NCBI GenBank assembly: GCA_032334235.1
Contig: JAVSGI010000008.1
Location: 62,001-126,000, forward strand
Direction of reading: 5' to 3'
Length of the DNA stretch: 64,000 bases
Origin: Paracoccaceae bacterium Fryx2
GTDB taxonomy: Bacteria > Pseudomonadota > Alphaproteobacteria > Rhodobacterales > Rhodobacteraceae
The position numbers and the translations under genes are program-made. A model generated the notes under the pieces. The model was not told the DNA's origin, did no database searches, and was given only the letters and a program-made list of their open reading frames with translations. Of the stretch, positions 19,101-28,427 are shown one piece after another. Numbering within the stretch: the stretch's first letter is position 1; every line of letters starts with the position of its first letter.

Positions 19101-21029
19101 ATGAGCCAATCCACGAACCTTGCGCTGCCCTATCTCGCGGCCAGCCAATCGCAAAAGCATGTCACGGTGAACGAGAGCCTGCGGTTCCTAGATGTGCTGG
19201 TGCAGATTGCGGTCAAGAGCGCGGCTTTGTCTGCACCGCCGAGCGCGCCCGCCGATGGCCAGCGCTGGATCATCGGCCCCGCACCCAGCGGGCTCTGGGC
19301 AGGGCGCGCCACCCAGATAGCCGCCTGGCAGGACGGGGCCTGGGTGTTCTATGCCCCAAAGGACGGCTGGCTTGCCTGGAACGAGACCACCCTGTCGTCG
19401 CTGATCTTCAGCGCGGGTTCGTGGACCTCCCTGATCAGCGCGCTGCTGGCGGCGGGCGTGGCCGATACGGCCTTCACGCTGACCGACGACGCCGATCCGA
19501 CGAAAAGGGCGGTGTTCGAATTGTCGGGCATCACCACCGGCACAACCCGGACCTTCAGCCTGCCCAACACCACAAGCGAGTTGGCGATCCTTGCGGGCAC
19601 CCAGACGTTTACAGGCAACAAGACGTTCTCCGGCACGCTGACCGCCAGCGGCACAGTCACGGTTTCGGCTGCTGCCGCCACCATCGGCACTTCAACGGCA
19701 ACCGCAACTTATGGGTTGGGCACCGGGGCCACGACCACTGGTCTCACCAAGACCGTAAACCTCGGCAGCGGCGGCGCGTCCGGATCGAATACGGTGGTCA
19801 ACATCGGCTCGGCGACGGCGGGCGCGGGTGGCACTACGGTAGTGAACACGCCGACGGTGACCTTTGCCAATGCGGTCACGCAGGTCGGCATGCCGCAGGC
19901 AAACCTGACCGCCCAGGTGCTTGGCCTCGGTGGCGCGACCGCCGACAGCCATAACCGTCTCTCGATCAACACCCCGGCAATGCTGTTCAACAACGCTGGC
20001 GGCGGGATCGAGGCGACGGTCAACAAGGCTGCTGCGGGGAATGATGCCGCCTTTGCCTTCAAGACCGGGTTTTCCGTCAGGGCGCTGATTGGGCTTCTCG
20101 CGTCGGATGACTTCAGCTTCAAGGTCAGCCCCAACGGGTCGACCTTCTTTGACGCGATGAAGATCGACCGCGGCAACGGCCAGGTGGAATTACCGCAACC
20201 AACGATTCTGCCGGGATTGAACGCAGCCCCATCACCGCCGCCAACAGACAAGATCGCGGTCTACGCCCGCAACCGGGCGGGCGCGCCTTGGGTCGATGTC
20301 ATGCGGCCATCGGGGCGAGACTTCCCACTGCAGCCACATTTTGGGGTGAACCGGATTGCCAACTGGTCACCCTCGGTTACTACCACGATTACCACCGAAG
20401 GCCTGCCAATCACCTCCGTTGGCACGGTATCCACGCCCACCTTGGCCGCGACCAACCTTGCTGCCTCCATGCGCCGCTGGCGGCTGACCTCGGCGGCCAC
20501 GATCGACGCCGTCGCCGAACAGCGCTCGGCCGGTTGGGCTTGCTGGCGCGGCAACGCAGCGGGCCTGGGCGGCTGGACCTTCGTGACCCGGATTTCGCTG
20601 ACCACCCTGCAGGCGACCGGCATGGGTTTCTTCGGCCTTTATGGCTCGACCGCTGCGCTCGCCACCACGCTGACGCTTGCTACGGTGCTGAACTGTGTCG
20701 GCATCGGTTTCCAGCGCGGCACTCATGCCAACTGGCAGATGGTGACCAATGACGGCACCGGAGCACCCACCCTGACCGACATGGGAGCCAGCTTTGCCGT
20801 TGCAACCGGCGGTGTACTGTCTCTTTTTGTCGCCACCGCGCCGAACGCCGCCTCGGTCTGGCTCCGGGCGGTGAATGAAGTCACCGGCGCAATTTTCGAG
20901 CAGGAAATCACCACCGATCTGCCCGCCGTCACGCAGTTCCTCTCGCCCCGCTTCTACATGAACACCGGCGCCACCGCCGCGGCCGTCGCCTTCGACAGTT
21001 CCGGCCTCTACCTTGAAACCGATTACTGA
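19101..21029 (+). CDS. DUF2793 tail fibre-like protein
   Basis: A 642-residue protein beginning with a DUF2793 domain (TNLALPYLAASQSQKHVTVN; residues 3-110), then a repetitive Thr/Gly/Ala-rich beta region (about 160-290) and a C-terminal receptor-binding-like domain. ATG 19101 is preferred over upstream starts because of GGAGGAA immediately before it. Such proteins are phage tail fibres or appendages and are typically the fastest-changing tail gene. Confidence 0.8.
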   Translation: MSQSTNLALPYLAASQSQKHVTVNESLRFLDVLVQIAVKSAALSAPPSAPADGQRWIIGPAPSGLWAGRATQIAAWQDGAWVFYAPKDGWLAWNETTLSSLIFSAGSWTSLISALLAAGVADTAFTLTDDADPTKRAVFELSGITTGTTRTFSLPNTTSELAILAGTQTFTGNKTFSGTLTASGTVTVSAAAATIGTSTATATYGLGTGATTTGLTKTVNLGSGGASGSNTVVNIGSATAGAGGTTVVNTPTVTFANAVTQVGMPQANLTAQVLGLGGATADSHNRLSINTPAMLFNNAGGGIEATVNKAAAGNDAAFAFKTGFSVRALIGLLASDDFSFKVSPNGSTFFDAMKIDRGNGQVELPQPTILPGLNAAPSPPPTDKIAVYARNRAGAPWVDVMRPSGRDFPLQPHFGVNRIANWSPSVTTTITTEGLPITSVGTVSTPTLAATNLAASMRRWRLTSAATIDAVAEQRSAGWACWRGNAAGLGGWTFVTRISLTTLQATGMGFFGLYGSTAALATTLTLATVLNCVGIGFQRGTHANWQMVTNDGTGAPTLTDMGASFAVATGGVLSLFVATAPNAASVWLRAVNEVTGAIFEQEITTDLPAVTQFLSPRFYMNTGATAAAVAFDSSGLYLETDY

Positions 21030-21039
21030 AGGACACCCC

Positions 21040-21348
21040 ATGGACGAGAAAACAACGCTTCTGCAGGAGGTTGGCACCGCCTTCCGCGATCATGGCATCA
21101 CCGCCGCCATCACCGCACTGGTCGGCGGCACGATCGCCTTGCTGGCCGCGGTCACGCGCATCGCGTTCACCAACGATGCCATGCTGGCCCGGCTTGATCG
21201 CGAACTGGCGGCCGAACGTGATCGCGCCGATCGTCAGCGGGCGGAGGATCGCGGTCACGATGCCGACCGGCTGGAACGCATCGAAACCGATATCCGGGCC
21301 ATGCGCGATCTGATGTTTGAAGCCTTCCAGCGCGGCCGCACCAACTGA
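21040..21348 (+). CDS. Small membrane protein with coiled coil (lysis module)
   Basis: A 102-residue protein with one hydrophobic segment (AAITALVGGTIALLAAVTRI, about residues 19-38) followed by a strongly charged helical region (DRELAAERDRADRQRAEDRG) likely to form a coiled coil. Lying before the endolysin, it could be a spanin- or holin-associated protein. No family was recognised with confidence. A strong terminator follows. Confidence 0.6.
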   Translation: MDEKTTLLQEVGTAFRDHGITAAITALVGGTIALLAAVTRIAFTNDAMLARLDRELAAERDRADRQRAEDRGHDADRLERIETDIRAMRDLMFEAFQRGRTN

Positions 21349-21381
21349 CCCCACCCCGACAACCATTCCGATCCACCCGCA

Positions 21382-21404
21382 CCCGCCCGCAAGGCGGGTT
21401 TTTT
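21382..21404 (+). terminator. Rho-independent terminator
   Basis: CCCGCC, a five-base loop, GGCGGG, then TTTTTT. It separates the tail fibre and small membrane protein genes from the endolysin gene. Confidence 0.8.
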
Positions 21405-21436
21405 CATGCCCGGCGACGGGCGAAAGGAGACACCCC

Positions 21437-22090
21437 ATGAACACCGACACCCGCGATCCCCTCCGCCTGATCCAAAGTGGGCTGGAAAAACTCGGCCATT
21501 CCCCTGGTGCCGTTGACGGCCTTTGGGGTCTTCGCACCGCCCGCGCAATGAAGGCGCTGCTAGCGGCGAACGGTCGCGCGGCATCTGTTGCCCCGCCCGG
21601 CCCGCTGCCTTGGATCATCGAAGCCAAGTCAGCGCTCGGACGCCACGAGGCCCGCGACCGGTCCTGGCTGATGGATTGGCTTAAACGCGACGGCCGCTCG
21701 CTGGGCGATCCGTCGAAAAACCCGTGGTGCGGGGATTTCGTGGAAACCTGCATCCGCATCGGCTTGCCCGATGAGCCATTGCTCGGCGCATTGGGCACCA
21801 ACCCCTACTGGGCCCGGCATTGGCTGCTGTTCGGCCGTGAGGTGCAACCGATCACCGGCGCCGTGCTGATCTTCGAACGCGGCTCCGGTGGCCATGTCGG
21901 TTTCGCGATCGGCCAGAACGACGTGCATTTCTACGTGCTGGGCGGCAACCAGTCCGACGCCGTCACCATCGCCCGGATCGCAAAGTCCCGCCTTCTCGGC
22001 GCGCGCTGGCCCGCAACCTACGCGCCCCGCTTGCAGCGTCTGCCGACGATGAAGCCGGGCGAATTCCTTGCGACCACCAATGAAATCTGA
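21437..22090 (+). CDS. Endolysin-type peptidoglycan hydrolase (PG-binding + TIGR02594/CHAP-like)
   Basis: A 217-residue protein. Residues 8-40 form a short peptidoglycan-binding motif (IQSGLEKLGHSPGAVDGLWG). The rest matches the TIGR02594 cysteine peptidase family, with the likely catalytic Cys in NPWCGDFVE and His in GSGGHVGFAIG. ATG 21437 follows an AAAGGAG box. No signal peptide is seen, so export would depend on the neighbouring holin-like protein. Confidence 0.82.
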   Translation: MNTDTRDPLRLIQSGLEKLGHSPGAVDGLWGLRTARAMKALLAANGRAASVAPPGPLPWIIEAKSALGRHEARDRSWLMDWLKRDGRSLGDPSKNPWCGDFVETCIRIGLPDEPLLGALGTNPYWARHWLLFGREVQPITGAVLIFERGSGGHVGFAIGQNDVHFYVLGGNQSDAVTIARIAKSRLLGARWPATYAPRLQRLPTMKPGEFLATTNEI

Positions 22091-22103
22091 ACAGGAGAAC
22101 AAC

Positions 22104-22271
22104 ATGTTGAAGCCTGCAATCCTGGCGCTGATCCGCCAAGTTCTGACTGTCGCTGGCACCGCGCTGGTGGCCAAAGGCTATGTCCAGGCATCCGAGGTCG
22201 AACCGGTGATCGGCGCTGTGCTGACCATCGGGTCAATGATCTGGTCGGTCGCAGATAAGCGGCGAAGGTGA
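22104..22271 (+). CDS. Holin-like protein (Pam3 gp28 type)
   Basis: A 55-residue protein with two hydrophobic segments (AILALIRQVLTVAGTALVA and VIGAVLTIGSMIWSV) and a basic C-terminus (DKRRR). Size, sequence style and position 13 bases after the endolysin match putative holins of Rhodobacteraceae phages. ATG 22104 has AGGAGAA upstream. It is the last gene of the late module. Confidence 0.75.
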   Translation: MLKPAILALIRQVLTVAGTALVAKGYVQASEVEPVIGAVLTIGSMIWSVADKRRR

Positions 22272-22491
22272 TCATGACGATGCTTGCGCGCGTTGTACTA
22301 CGGAATTTCTGATCGAATGCCGACCTGCATTCGATTCGACTCGCTTGTGATTTATTTGTAAACATGGTTTTTTGACCTTGGGATGTGCCGGATTTCGCGT
22401 TCAGAACGGTTAGCCAAATCAAGCACCGCGGCTCGACTTTTTGAGGTGCGACATTTTTGAATTAGGCTCATTGTGAGCCGGGAGAGCCCAG

Positions 22492-23823
22492 ATGGTCGAC
22501 GGCGCACCTGGAGGACATCAAGAACTGTTGCGTCAGCAGACTGCCCTCGCGCAGTTCGGTGAAATGGCATTGATGTCCGACGATCTGGACGAAATCCTGA
22601 CCGAAGCCTGCCGTTTGGCGGGCGAGGCGCTTGGCACGGACCTGGCCAAGGTCGTCGAACTGCAAGCCGATGGAAAGACCCTGCTCGTCCGTGCCGGGGT
22701 AGGCTGGAAGCCCGGCGTTGTCGGAGTGGCCACCATCATGGCGGCTGACGATACCTCCGAAGGCCATGCGCTCAAGACGGGAGAGCCGATGACCTCACCC
22801 GATATCACAACCGAAACCCGTTTCAGGTATCCGCCCTTTCTAACGGAGAACGGCGTTAGGGCAGTTGCCAATGTCATCATCATCGGGAGAAAAGGCAAAC
22901 CTCCGTTTGGCATACTTCAGATCGACAGTCGGGAAGCGCGTGAGTTTTCGGCCAACGACACGGCGTTTCTTCGCAGCTATGCCAACATCCTTGCAGCAAC
23001 GGTGGATCGCCTTCGAGTTATCGATGAGGTCCGCAAGGAGGAGCGGCGTCTGCGTGAAGCACTGGAAGTCCAGGTTGCAGATCGAACCGGCGCGCTAGGC
23101 AAATCGAACGCTCAGCTTGATGCCTTTGCCTATACCATCAGCCACGATCTGCGCGCCCCGCTCCGCGCAATGGAGGGCTTCGCGCGTATCCTGTTGGATG
23201 ACTTTGGTGACCAGCTGGGCACGAAAGGTGAGCGGTTTGCAAACCGTATCGTGCTGGCCGCAGAGCGGATGGAGAAGTTGATTAACGATCTTCTCGCCTA
23301 TAGCCGACTGCAGCGATACGACGCCAAGCTTCGCGTCGTAGACCCCAAACCGTTGGCGTTGACGGCTGCTGACGAGGCACGCGCAGAGCAGGGAGGTAAG
23401 GTCACCATCGAAATTTCCGACACCTTGCCGCCCGTGCTGGCCGAACCCGTCGTGCTAGGCCAGGTCCTGTCCAATCTTGTCAGTAATGCCGCAAAGTTCA
23501 GGAAACCCGACGAACATGGGCAGGTTCGCGTTTGCGCCAGCCGGGAAGGCGACCGCGTGCGGCTGTGGGTGGAGGACAACGGCATCGGCATTGCGCCTGA
23601 ACACCAAGCCGGTATTTTCAACGTGTTCGAGCGGCTTCACGGTGAAGAAACCTACCCGGGCACCGGGATTGGTCTGGCGATCGTCAAGAAAGGAGCCGAG
23701 TGCATGGGCGGAAGCAGTGGGGTCGAGTCGACACTTGGAGTAGGCAGCCGCTTCTGGGTAGAACTCGCAACCGCCGAGGGTACAGCCGAGTGGTCCGAAC
23801 GGCAGGAAAAACGCAGCGCATGA
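22492..23823 (+). CDS. GAF-domain sensor histidine kinase
   Basis: A 443-residue cytoplasmic kinase: GAF domain at about residues 22-172, a short coiled coil (EEVRKEERRLREALEVQV region), HisKA with phospho-acceptor His218 (SHDLRAPLRAM), and a HATPase domain with NLVSNAAKF, DNGIGIAP and GTGIGLAIV. No membrane segment or signal peptide is visible, and the GAF lacks an obvious bilin cysteine. GGGAG lies before the ATG. Its stop overlaps the start of the next response regulator (ATGA), so the two form a kinase/regulator unit. It may be chromosomal or phage cargo. Confidence 0.88.
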   Translation: MVDGAPGGHQELLRQQTALAQFGEMALMSDDLDEILTEACRLAGEALGTDLAKVVELQADGKTLLVRAGVGWKPGVVGVATIMAADDTSEGHALKTGEPMTSPDITTETRFRYPPFLTENGVRAVANVIIIGRKGKPPFGILQIDSREAREFSANDTAFLRSYANILAATVDRLRVIDEVRKEERRLREALEVQVADRTGALGKSNAQLDAFAYTISHDLRAPLRAMEGFARILLDDFGDQLGTKGERFANRIVLAAERMEKLINDLLAYSRLQRYDAKLRVVDPKPLALTAADEARAEQGGKVTIEISDTLPPVLAEPVVLGQVLSNLVSNAAKFRKPDEHGQVRVCASREGDRVRLWVEDNGIGIAPEHQAGIFNVFERLHGEETYPGTGIGLAIVKKGAECMGGSSGVESTLGVGSRFWVELATAEGTAEWSERQEKRSA

Positions 23824-24260
23824 CCGGTACATCCACAATCCTTCTGGTCGAGGATAACCCCGACGACATCGAACTTATCGAATACGCTTTTGAAAAGGCA
23901 GGGATCGACCGGCCTTTGTTCGTGGTGCAGGATGGGGATGCAGCGGTCGAATACCTTGGCAGCAATCACGATCCTGCCTATAAGTTGCAACATCCGCTTC
24001 CGAGACTAATTCTTCTCGATATCAAATTGCCGAAGAGATCGGGTTTCGACGTCCTTAGCTTCGTGCGACATCAAGACAGGACAAAGCACATCCCGGTTGT
24101 GATGCTGACGTCATCAAACCAATCCGGGGATATCAAACGTGCCTATGAATTGGGAGCCAATTCCTATCTTGTCAAACCTGTCCGTCAGGACGCCTTACTC
24201 GAAATGGTCCGCTCGTTGAACATGTATTGGATCACCCTCAACCAAGGACCGTACCAATGA
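23820..24260 (+). CDS. Single-domain response regulator (Rcp1/CheY-like)
   Basis: A 146-residue receiver domain only. The acidic pair is in LLVEDNPDD, phospho-acceptor Asp67 in LILLDIKLP, Thr/Ser in VMLTSS and Lys in YLVKPV. Single-domain regulators of this kind follow GAF or phytochrome kinases and relay phosphate to another kinase; the neighbouring hybrid HWE kinase could be part of that relay. Overlaps the kinase stop by four bases. Confidence 0.88.
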   Translation: MTGTSTILLVEDNPDDIELIEYAFEKAGIDRPLFVVQDGDAAVEYLGSNHDPAYKLQHPLPRLILLDIKLPKRSGFDVLSFVRHQDRTKHIPVVMLTSSNQSGDIKRAYELGANSYLVKPVRQDALLEMVRSLNMYWITLNQGPYQ

Positions 24261-24279
24261 GCAGAGTCGTACCGATCCG

Positions 24280-25281
24280 ATGAGAATTTTGATTGTTGAT
24301 GACAATCCGGACGACCGACTGCTGGTGCACCGCGAAGTGGACGCGCTGTTTCCCGACGCCGAGTTGATTGAGCCGCTTGACCTCGCCGAACTGGATGCGG
24401 CAATCAATGCCGCCGCTCCTGACCTAGTCGTGACCGATCTGGATATCTCTTGGACAAACGGAGGCGTGGTGCTGTCCGCAGTCAAGGATCGCTATCCTGC
24501 CTGCCCCGTGGTGATGTTCACAGGCACCGGGAACGAGATGGTCGCGGTAGATCTCATGAAGGCTGGATTGGATGACTATGTCGTAAAGTCGCCCCGTCAA
24601 TTGCCGCGCTTGCGGGCCTCATTGAAAATGGCCGTGGAGATTGCGCGATCGCGCGTTGCATTGTCGAATCGAGAGGCGGAACTCGTGGCAATGGTTGCCC
24701 ATCGAGATACGATCGTGCGTGAATTGCATCACCGGGTGAAGAACAACCTTCAAACGATGATCGGCCTTCTGCATTATCGCAGCCGTCAGGTCGATGACAC
24801 CACGCGCGAGCATTTCAAAGAGATCACAGGTCGTCTGCAAGCCCTCGGTGCGGTCCAGTCGCGCATCTACGAGGCGGGAGCGTTCGATCGCGTCGATTTC
24901 TGCATTGCCCTTTCCGACGTCGCCCAGACGCTGGCCGACGTTTATGGTTGCGCCACGGTGGTAAACGAATTCGACGGACCGCTGACGATAGAGGTCGATC
25001 GCGCCATGCCTCTTGCCCTGCTGTGCTACGAGCTTATCCTGAATGCGATGAAGCACGCATGGCCAGAGTCCAATCAAGGTAAATTGACGATACGGGTGCG
25101 AGTGGGTGGCAATCACCCTGAAATCGAAATCGAGGATGACGGTTTGGGGTTTGAGACCGGCTCCCCAGTGAAAGGTCTTGGGTTCCGACTGCTTCGCTCG
25201 TTGGCGGAGGAAGCGCGTGTCGAGGTCGAGACTGTGTCGACCCCGGGCAATGGAACGTCGGTAATGTTGAGGTTTGTTTGA
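24280..25281 (+). CDS. Receiver-HWE/HisKA_2 hybrid kinase
   Basis: A 333-residue protein with an N-terminal receiver domain (DDNPDD; Asp53 in VVTDLDIS) and a C-terminal HisKA_2 kinase (ELHHRVKNNLQTMIGLLHYR, His150/151) with an HATPase domain (LILNAMKHAWP; DDGLGFETG). HWE/HisKA_2 kinases in alphaproteobacteria include those that feed the general stress response through PhyR, but no phyR, nepR or ecfG gene lies in this window, so that link is speculative. Overlaps the next regulator by four bases. Confidence 0.86.
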   Translation: MRILIVDDNPDDRLLVHREVDALFPDAELIEPLDLAELDAAINAAAPDLVVTDLDISWTNGGVVLSAVKDRYPACPVVMFTGTGNEMVAVDLMKAGLDDYVVKSPRQLPRLRASLKMAVEIARSRVALSNREAELVAMVAHRDTIVRELHHRVKNNLQTMIGLLHYRSRQVDDTTREHFKEITGRLQALGAVQSRIYEAGAFDRVDFCIALSDVAQTLADVYGCATVVNEFDGPLTIEVDRAMPLALLCYELILNAMKHAWPESNQGKLTIRVRVGGNHPEIEIEDDGLGFETGSPVKGLGFRLLRSLAEEARVEVETVSTPGNGTSVMLRFV

Positions 25282-25567
25282 CCAGTCCGGCATCGCTCAT
25301 CATTGAAACGTCACCTCGGGTCGTCCTCGTCGTTGAAGACGAGGCCCTGATCCGTATGTCATTGGCAGATGCGATGGAGGACGCGGGATTCACCGTTGTC
25401 GAAGCAAACTGTGCCGATGCTGCTGTTCGTGAGTTTGAAAATCGGCAGGACATCAATATCGTGATAACGGACGTGCAGATGCCAGGTTCGATGGATGGGA
25501 TCGGGCTCTGTGAATGGTTGCACACCAACCAGCCCGGTGTGCCCTTCATCATCTGCTCGGGGAGAGG

Positions 25568-26650
25568 GCGGATTCAAATTGCAAGTGCAACGGCTTCATT
25601 GAAGGCGGCCATTTCTTCGGCCATGGCTTCGGCGGGTGTTTTCCAACCGAGGGTTTTTCTGGGGCGGTTGTTCATCAGGGCTGCGACGTCGTTGAGCCAG
25701 GTTTGGCTGGCATCGCTGAGATCGGTGCCTTTGGGCATGAACTGGCGCAAGAGGCCGTTGGTGTTCTCGTTGCTGCCGCGCTGCCAGGGGGCATGCGGAT
25801 CGCAGAACCAGATATCGATCTTCAGTCGGCGGGCAAGTTCCGGGTGGCAGGCCATTTCCGACCCACGATCATAAGTCATGCTTTTGCGAAGCGCTGCTGG
25901 CAGCCGCTTCATCTGCCGGGTGAAGCTGTCGAGAACCGCCTCGGCCCCATTTCCATTCATTTTGCATAGAACGACGAAGCGGGTCTTGCGCTCAACCAAA
26001 GTGCCCACCGAGGAACGATTGAAGGCGCCCTTGATCAAGTCACCTTCCCAGTGGCCGGGTACCAGCCGCGCCTCGATTTCCTCAGGTCGGTTGATAATCC
26101 GCAATGTTTCCGGGACCATGGCGCTTCCCGCCAGCGTCGTGCGCCGCCGCCCGCGCACAGGTTTTGCCTGGCGCAGCGCCTCGATCATTGCCGCCTTCAG
26201 GCCGCCACGCGGCTGGGCATAGATCGCGGCGTAGATGGTCTCGTGGCTGACGCGGGCAGCAGGGTCATCGGGATGCATGAGCCGCAGTCTGTGCGCAATC
26301 TGCTCGGGAGACCAGCGCCGATGAACAAGATGGCTGTGCACGAAGCGATGGGTCGCGTCGCCTTCGATCAGCTTGCGAGCGCGCCGACATCGCGTCCGGC
26401 GAACGTCGTAAACCAGCCGCGCCAATTGAGGGCAATAGGTGCCATCGTCCTGACGACCCCGCACCAGTTCCCGGCAAATCGTGCTCGCCGACCGGTCAAG
26501 AAGCATCCCGATCGCCTGCTGGCTGCTGCCCCGGTTATGTTCGGCGAGTATCACGCCACGTTCCTCGCTGCTGAGGTGCTTGCTTCGTCTGTCCATCGCA
26601 ACATCCTATGCCCAAAAGGGCGGCGGTGTTGCACTTGCAACTTGAGCCTA
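25568..26650 (-). mobile_element. IS30-family insertion sequence
   Basis: An element of about 1.08 kb with imperfect terminal inverted repeats around TTCAAATTGCAAGTGCAAC (left) and CTCAAGTTGCAAGTGCAAC (right, inverted). An AGG target duplication is the best fit to the restored response regulator frame; the ends could be off by two or three bases. Confidence 0.85.
25574..26596 (-). CDS. IS30-family transposase
   Basis: A 340-residue DDE transposase. The N-terminal helix-turn-helix part (HLSSEERGVILAEHNRGSS) is followed by the integrase core with GHWEGDLIKG, TYDRGSEMACH and the C-terminal GSNENTNGLLRQFMPKGTD, all typical of IS30. The frame is intact and antisense to the interrupted regulator. 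Confidence 0.93.
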   Translation of the reverse strand: MDRRSKHLSSEERGVILAEHNRGSSQQAIGMLLDRSASTICRELVRGRQDDGTYCPQLARLVYDVRRTRCRRARKLIEGDATHRFVHSHLVHRRWSPEQIAHRLRLMHPDDPAARVSHETIYAAIYAQPRGGLKAAMIEALRQAKPVRGRRRTTLAGSAMVPETLRIINRPEEIEARLVPGHWEGDLIKGAFNRSSVGTLVERKTRFVVLCKMNGNGAEAVLDSFTRQMKRLPAALRKSMTYDRGSEMACHPELARRLKIDIWFCDPHAPWQRGSNENTNGLLRQFMPKGTDLSDASQTWLNDVAALMNNRPRKTLGWKTPAEAMAEEMAAFNEAVALAI

Positions 26651-26795
26651 AGGAGACAAGCTGCCTGATCTGCAAGGGTTTCCCCCCAACACATTCCGCG
26701 TGGCGGCAAAGCCCTATTCTACGGATAACATCGTCGATCAGGTCAGAGAGTTGATCGGTTAGGCGAACCGGGCGCTCCTGCGTTGCTTCCGCGGT

Positions 26796-26825
26796 TTGAC
26801 CTCTTTTGTTGACCTATTGTTGACC
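26796..26825 (+). repeat. TTGACC repeats, candidate integrase arm site (left)
   Basis: Three TTGACC motifs start at 26796, 26809 and 26820, spaced 13 and 11 bases. The 18-bp unit at 26808-26825 recurs exactly in direct orientation at 32258-32275, on the other side of the tRNA fragment. Confidence 0.6.
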
Positions 26826-26840
26826 TAGAATTCGGGCAGC

Positions 26841-26866
26841 AAAACGCCCCGCGATTTGCGGGGCGT
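26841..26866 (-). terminator. Rho-independent terminator downstream of the tRNA fragment
   Basis: An eight-base-pair stem CGCCCCGC / GCGGGGCG with a five-base loop, followed on the minus strand by TTTT. It lies about 25 bases past the CCA end of the tRNA fragment, as expected for a tRNA transcription terminator, and also faces the convergent response regulator remnant. Confidence 0.75.
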
Positions 26867-26891
26867 AAAGCATTGTTATCTCTTGAGAATT

Positions 26892-26939
26892 TGGTTGCGG
26901 GAGTAGGATTTGAACCTACGACCTTCAGGTTATGAGCCT
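26892..26939 (-). tRNA. tRNA-fMet 3' fragment (candidate attachment site)
   Basis: On the minus strand it reads from the anticodon loop (CTCATAA, anticodon CAT) through an intact T arm (GTAGG / CCTAC), the acceptor 3' strand TCCCGCA and an encoded CCA. The acceptor end A72 and the anticodon stem fit initiator tRNA. The D arm and 5' acceptor strand are missing, so this is not a functional tRNA. A 3' tRNA piece of this length beginning near the anticodon is what tyrosine-integrase elements leave or carry at their att core. Confidence 0.8.
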
Positions 26940-27653
26940 CATCTCCCGGAAGAGCGGCTATCGTTTTATTTCAACAGGTTACACGATAACCTTTTGAACC
27001 GTCGACGTTTTCTAACCGCATCGCGCCGCAACCAACCGCAGCGGACGGTGTAGCGCGTCAACCAGCATGTCCGTGACCGTCAACCACGTTGGCCGGTTTT
27101 AGGCCGCTGGGTTGGCGTATCTGGAATTGTTTTTCGCTCAGCCTTCTCCTTTGTCCTTGTTGTCGGCGATGGTTGTCGTTGGCGGTCTGCTCAGCGCCTC
27201 TTTGTTGGAGGCGGCCGCGCGCTGGCGGAAGCTTTCGGCATTCATCTCCAGGATCGCTGCGTGATGAACCAGCCGGTCGATGGCGGCGACGGTCATCGCC
27301 TTGTCCGGGAAGATCTGGTCCCAGCCGCTGAAGGGCTGGTTGGCGGCGATGGCGATGCTGCGGTATTCGTAGCGCCGGGCGATCAGTTCGAAGAGCACGC
27401 CTGTCTCGGCCTGATCCTTGTGGGCGTAGGTGATGTCGTCGAGGATGATCAGGTCGAACTTGTCGAGCTTGGCGAGCGCGGCTTCGAGCACCAGATCGCG
27501 GCGGGCGGCCTGAAGTCGCTGCACCAGATCGCTGGTGTGCGGATTTCGCGGAGAATGGGCGCTGATTTCGCGCGATCGTGGGCACGCGTTTCGCGCCATT
27601 CTGGGCAGTCATTTCACGGGATCGTGGGCAGGCTGGCCGACGCTTTCATGGAG

Positions 27654-28415
27654 TCAGGCTTGAACGATTTGGTCAAGCTTTTTTGTGACGGCGGAGCGCC
27701 TGCGCAGGCTTTCACCTGAGAGGGTGAGGCGGTGTGCGTTGTGAACGAGGCGGTCGAGGATGGCATCTGCGAGCGTTGGGTCGCCGATGGCTTCGTGCCA
27801 CTGGTCAACGGGGAGTTGGCTTGTGACGATGGTGGAAGCGCGGCCGTGGCGGTCTTCGAGGATTTCCAGCAGGTCACGGCGCTCCGGGGCGGTGAGGACG
27901 GCGAGGCCCCAATCGTCAATGATCAGCACATCCATGCGGGCGATGGTTTTGAGGATGCGTTCATGGCGGCCATCGCCACGGGCCAGAGCAAGGGCCTCGA
28001 ACATGCGCGGCGCACGTTGATAGAGGACGGGCCGCCCATCCCGGCACGCCTTGTGGCCAAGGGCGCAGGCGATCCAGCTTTTGCCCAAACCGGTCGGCCC
28101 GGTTATCAGCAGGTTCTCGTGCCGGGCGATCCAGCCGCCATCGGCAAGATGCGCCATGACACTGCGGTCAAGACCACGTGGGCTGCGCAGGTCCAGATCC
28201 TCGACGCTGGCATCTTGGCGCAGAGCCGCAAACTTGAGCCGGGAGGCCAGTTTCTTGGTGTCGCGCTCTGCAGCCTCGCGGTCGACCAGCAGGCCGAGAC
28301 GCTCTTCGAACGAGAGGGCGTCGAAGGCGGTTGACCTGCGTTGTTCTTCGAGCGCCGATGCAATGCCGGTCAGGCCGAGCGCCAACAGTCGGTCGTGGGT
28401 GGGATGGGTCAGCAT
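27654..28415 (-). CDS. istB: IS21-family helper ATPase IstB (element B, copy 1)
   Basis: A 253-residue AAA+ ATPase with Walker A GPTGLGKSW near residue 110 and Walker B VLIIDDWG near residue 176. Protein identical to the copies at 33013 and 60661. Clearly different from the IstB of element A, so these are two separate IS21 lineages. Confidence 0.93.
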   Translation of the reverse strand: MLTHPTHDRLLALGLTGIASALEEQRRSTAFDALSFEERLGLLVDREAAERDTKKLASRLKFAALRQDASVEDLDLRSPRGLDRSVMAHLADGGWIARHENLLITGPTGLGKSWIACALGHKACRDGRPVLYQRAPRMFEALALARGDGRHERILKTIARMDVLIIDDWGLAVLTAPERRDLLEILEDRHGRASTIVTSQLPVDQWHEAIGDPTLADAILDRLVHNAHRLTLSGESLRRRSAVTKKLDQIVQA

Positions 28416-28427
28416 TTTAGTCCTTTC

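Larger units (their letters stand above)
25278..26762 (+). pseudogene. Response regulator split by IS30-family element
   Basis: The two parts are 25278-25567 and about 26654-26762. Joined after removal of the IS and one AGG duplication they give an unbroken 132-residue receiver domain: VVEDEALIRMS, Asp65 in VITDVQMPG, then VAAKPYSTDNIVDQV at the end. It starts with TTG overlapping the hybrid kinase stop. The insertion removes the last alpha/beta unit with the conserved Lys, so the product should be inactive. Confidence 0.88.

Noticed and set aside
26892-26939. Functional tRNA gene
   Set aside because: The D arm and 5' acceptor strand are absent; only the part from the anticodon stem-loop to CCA remains.
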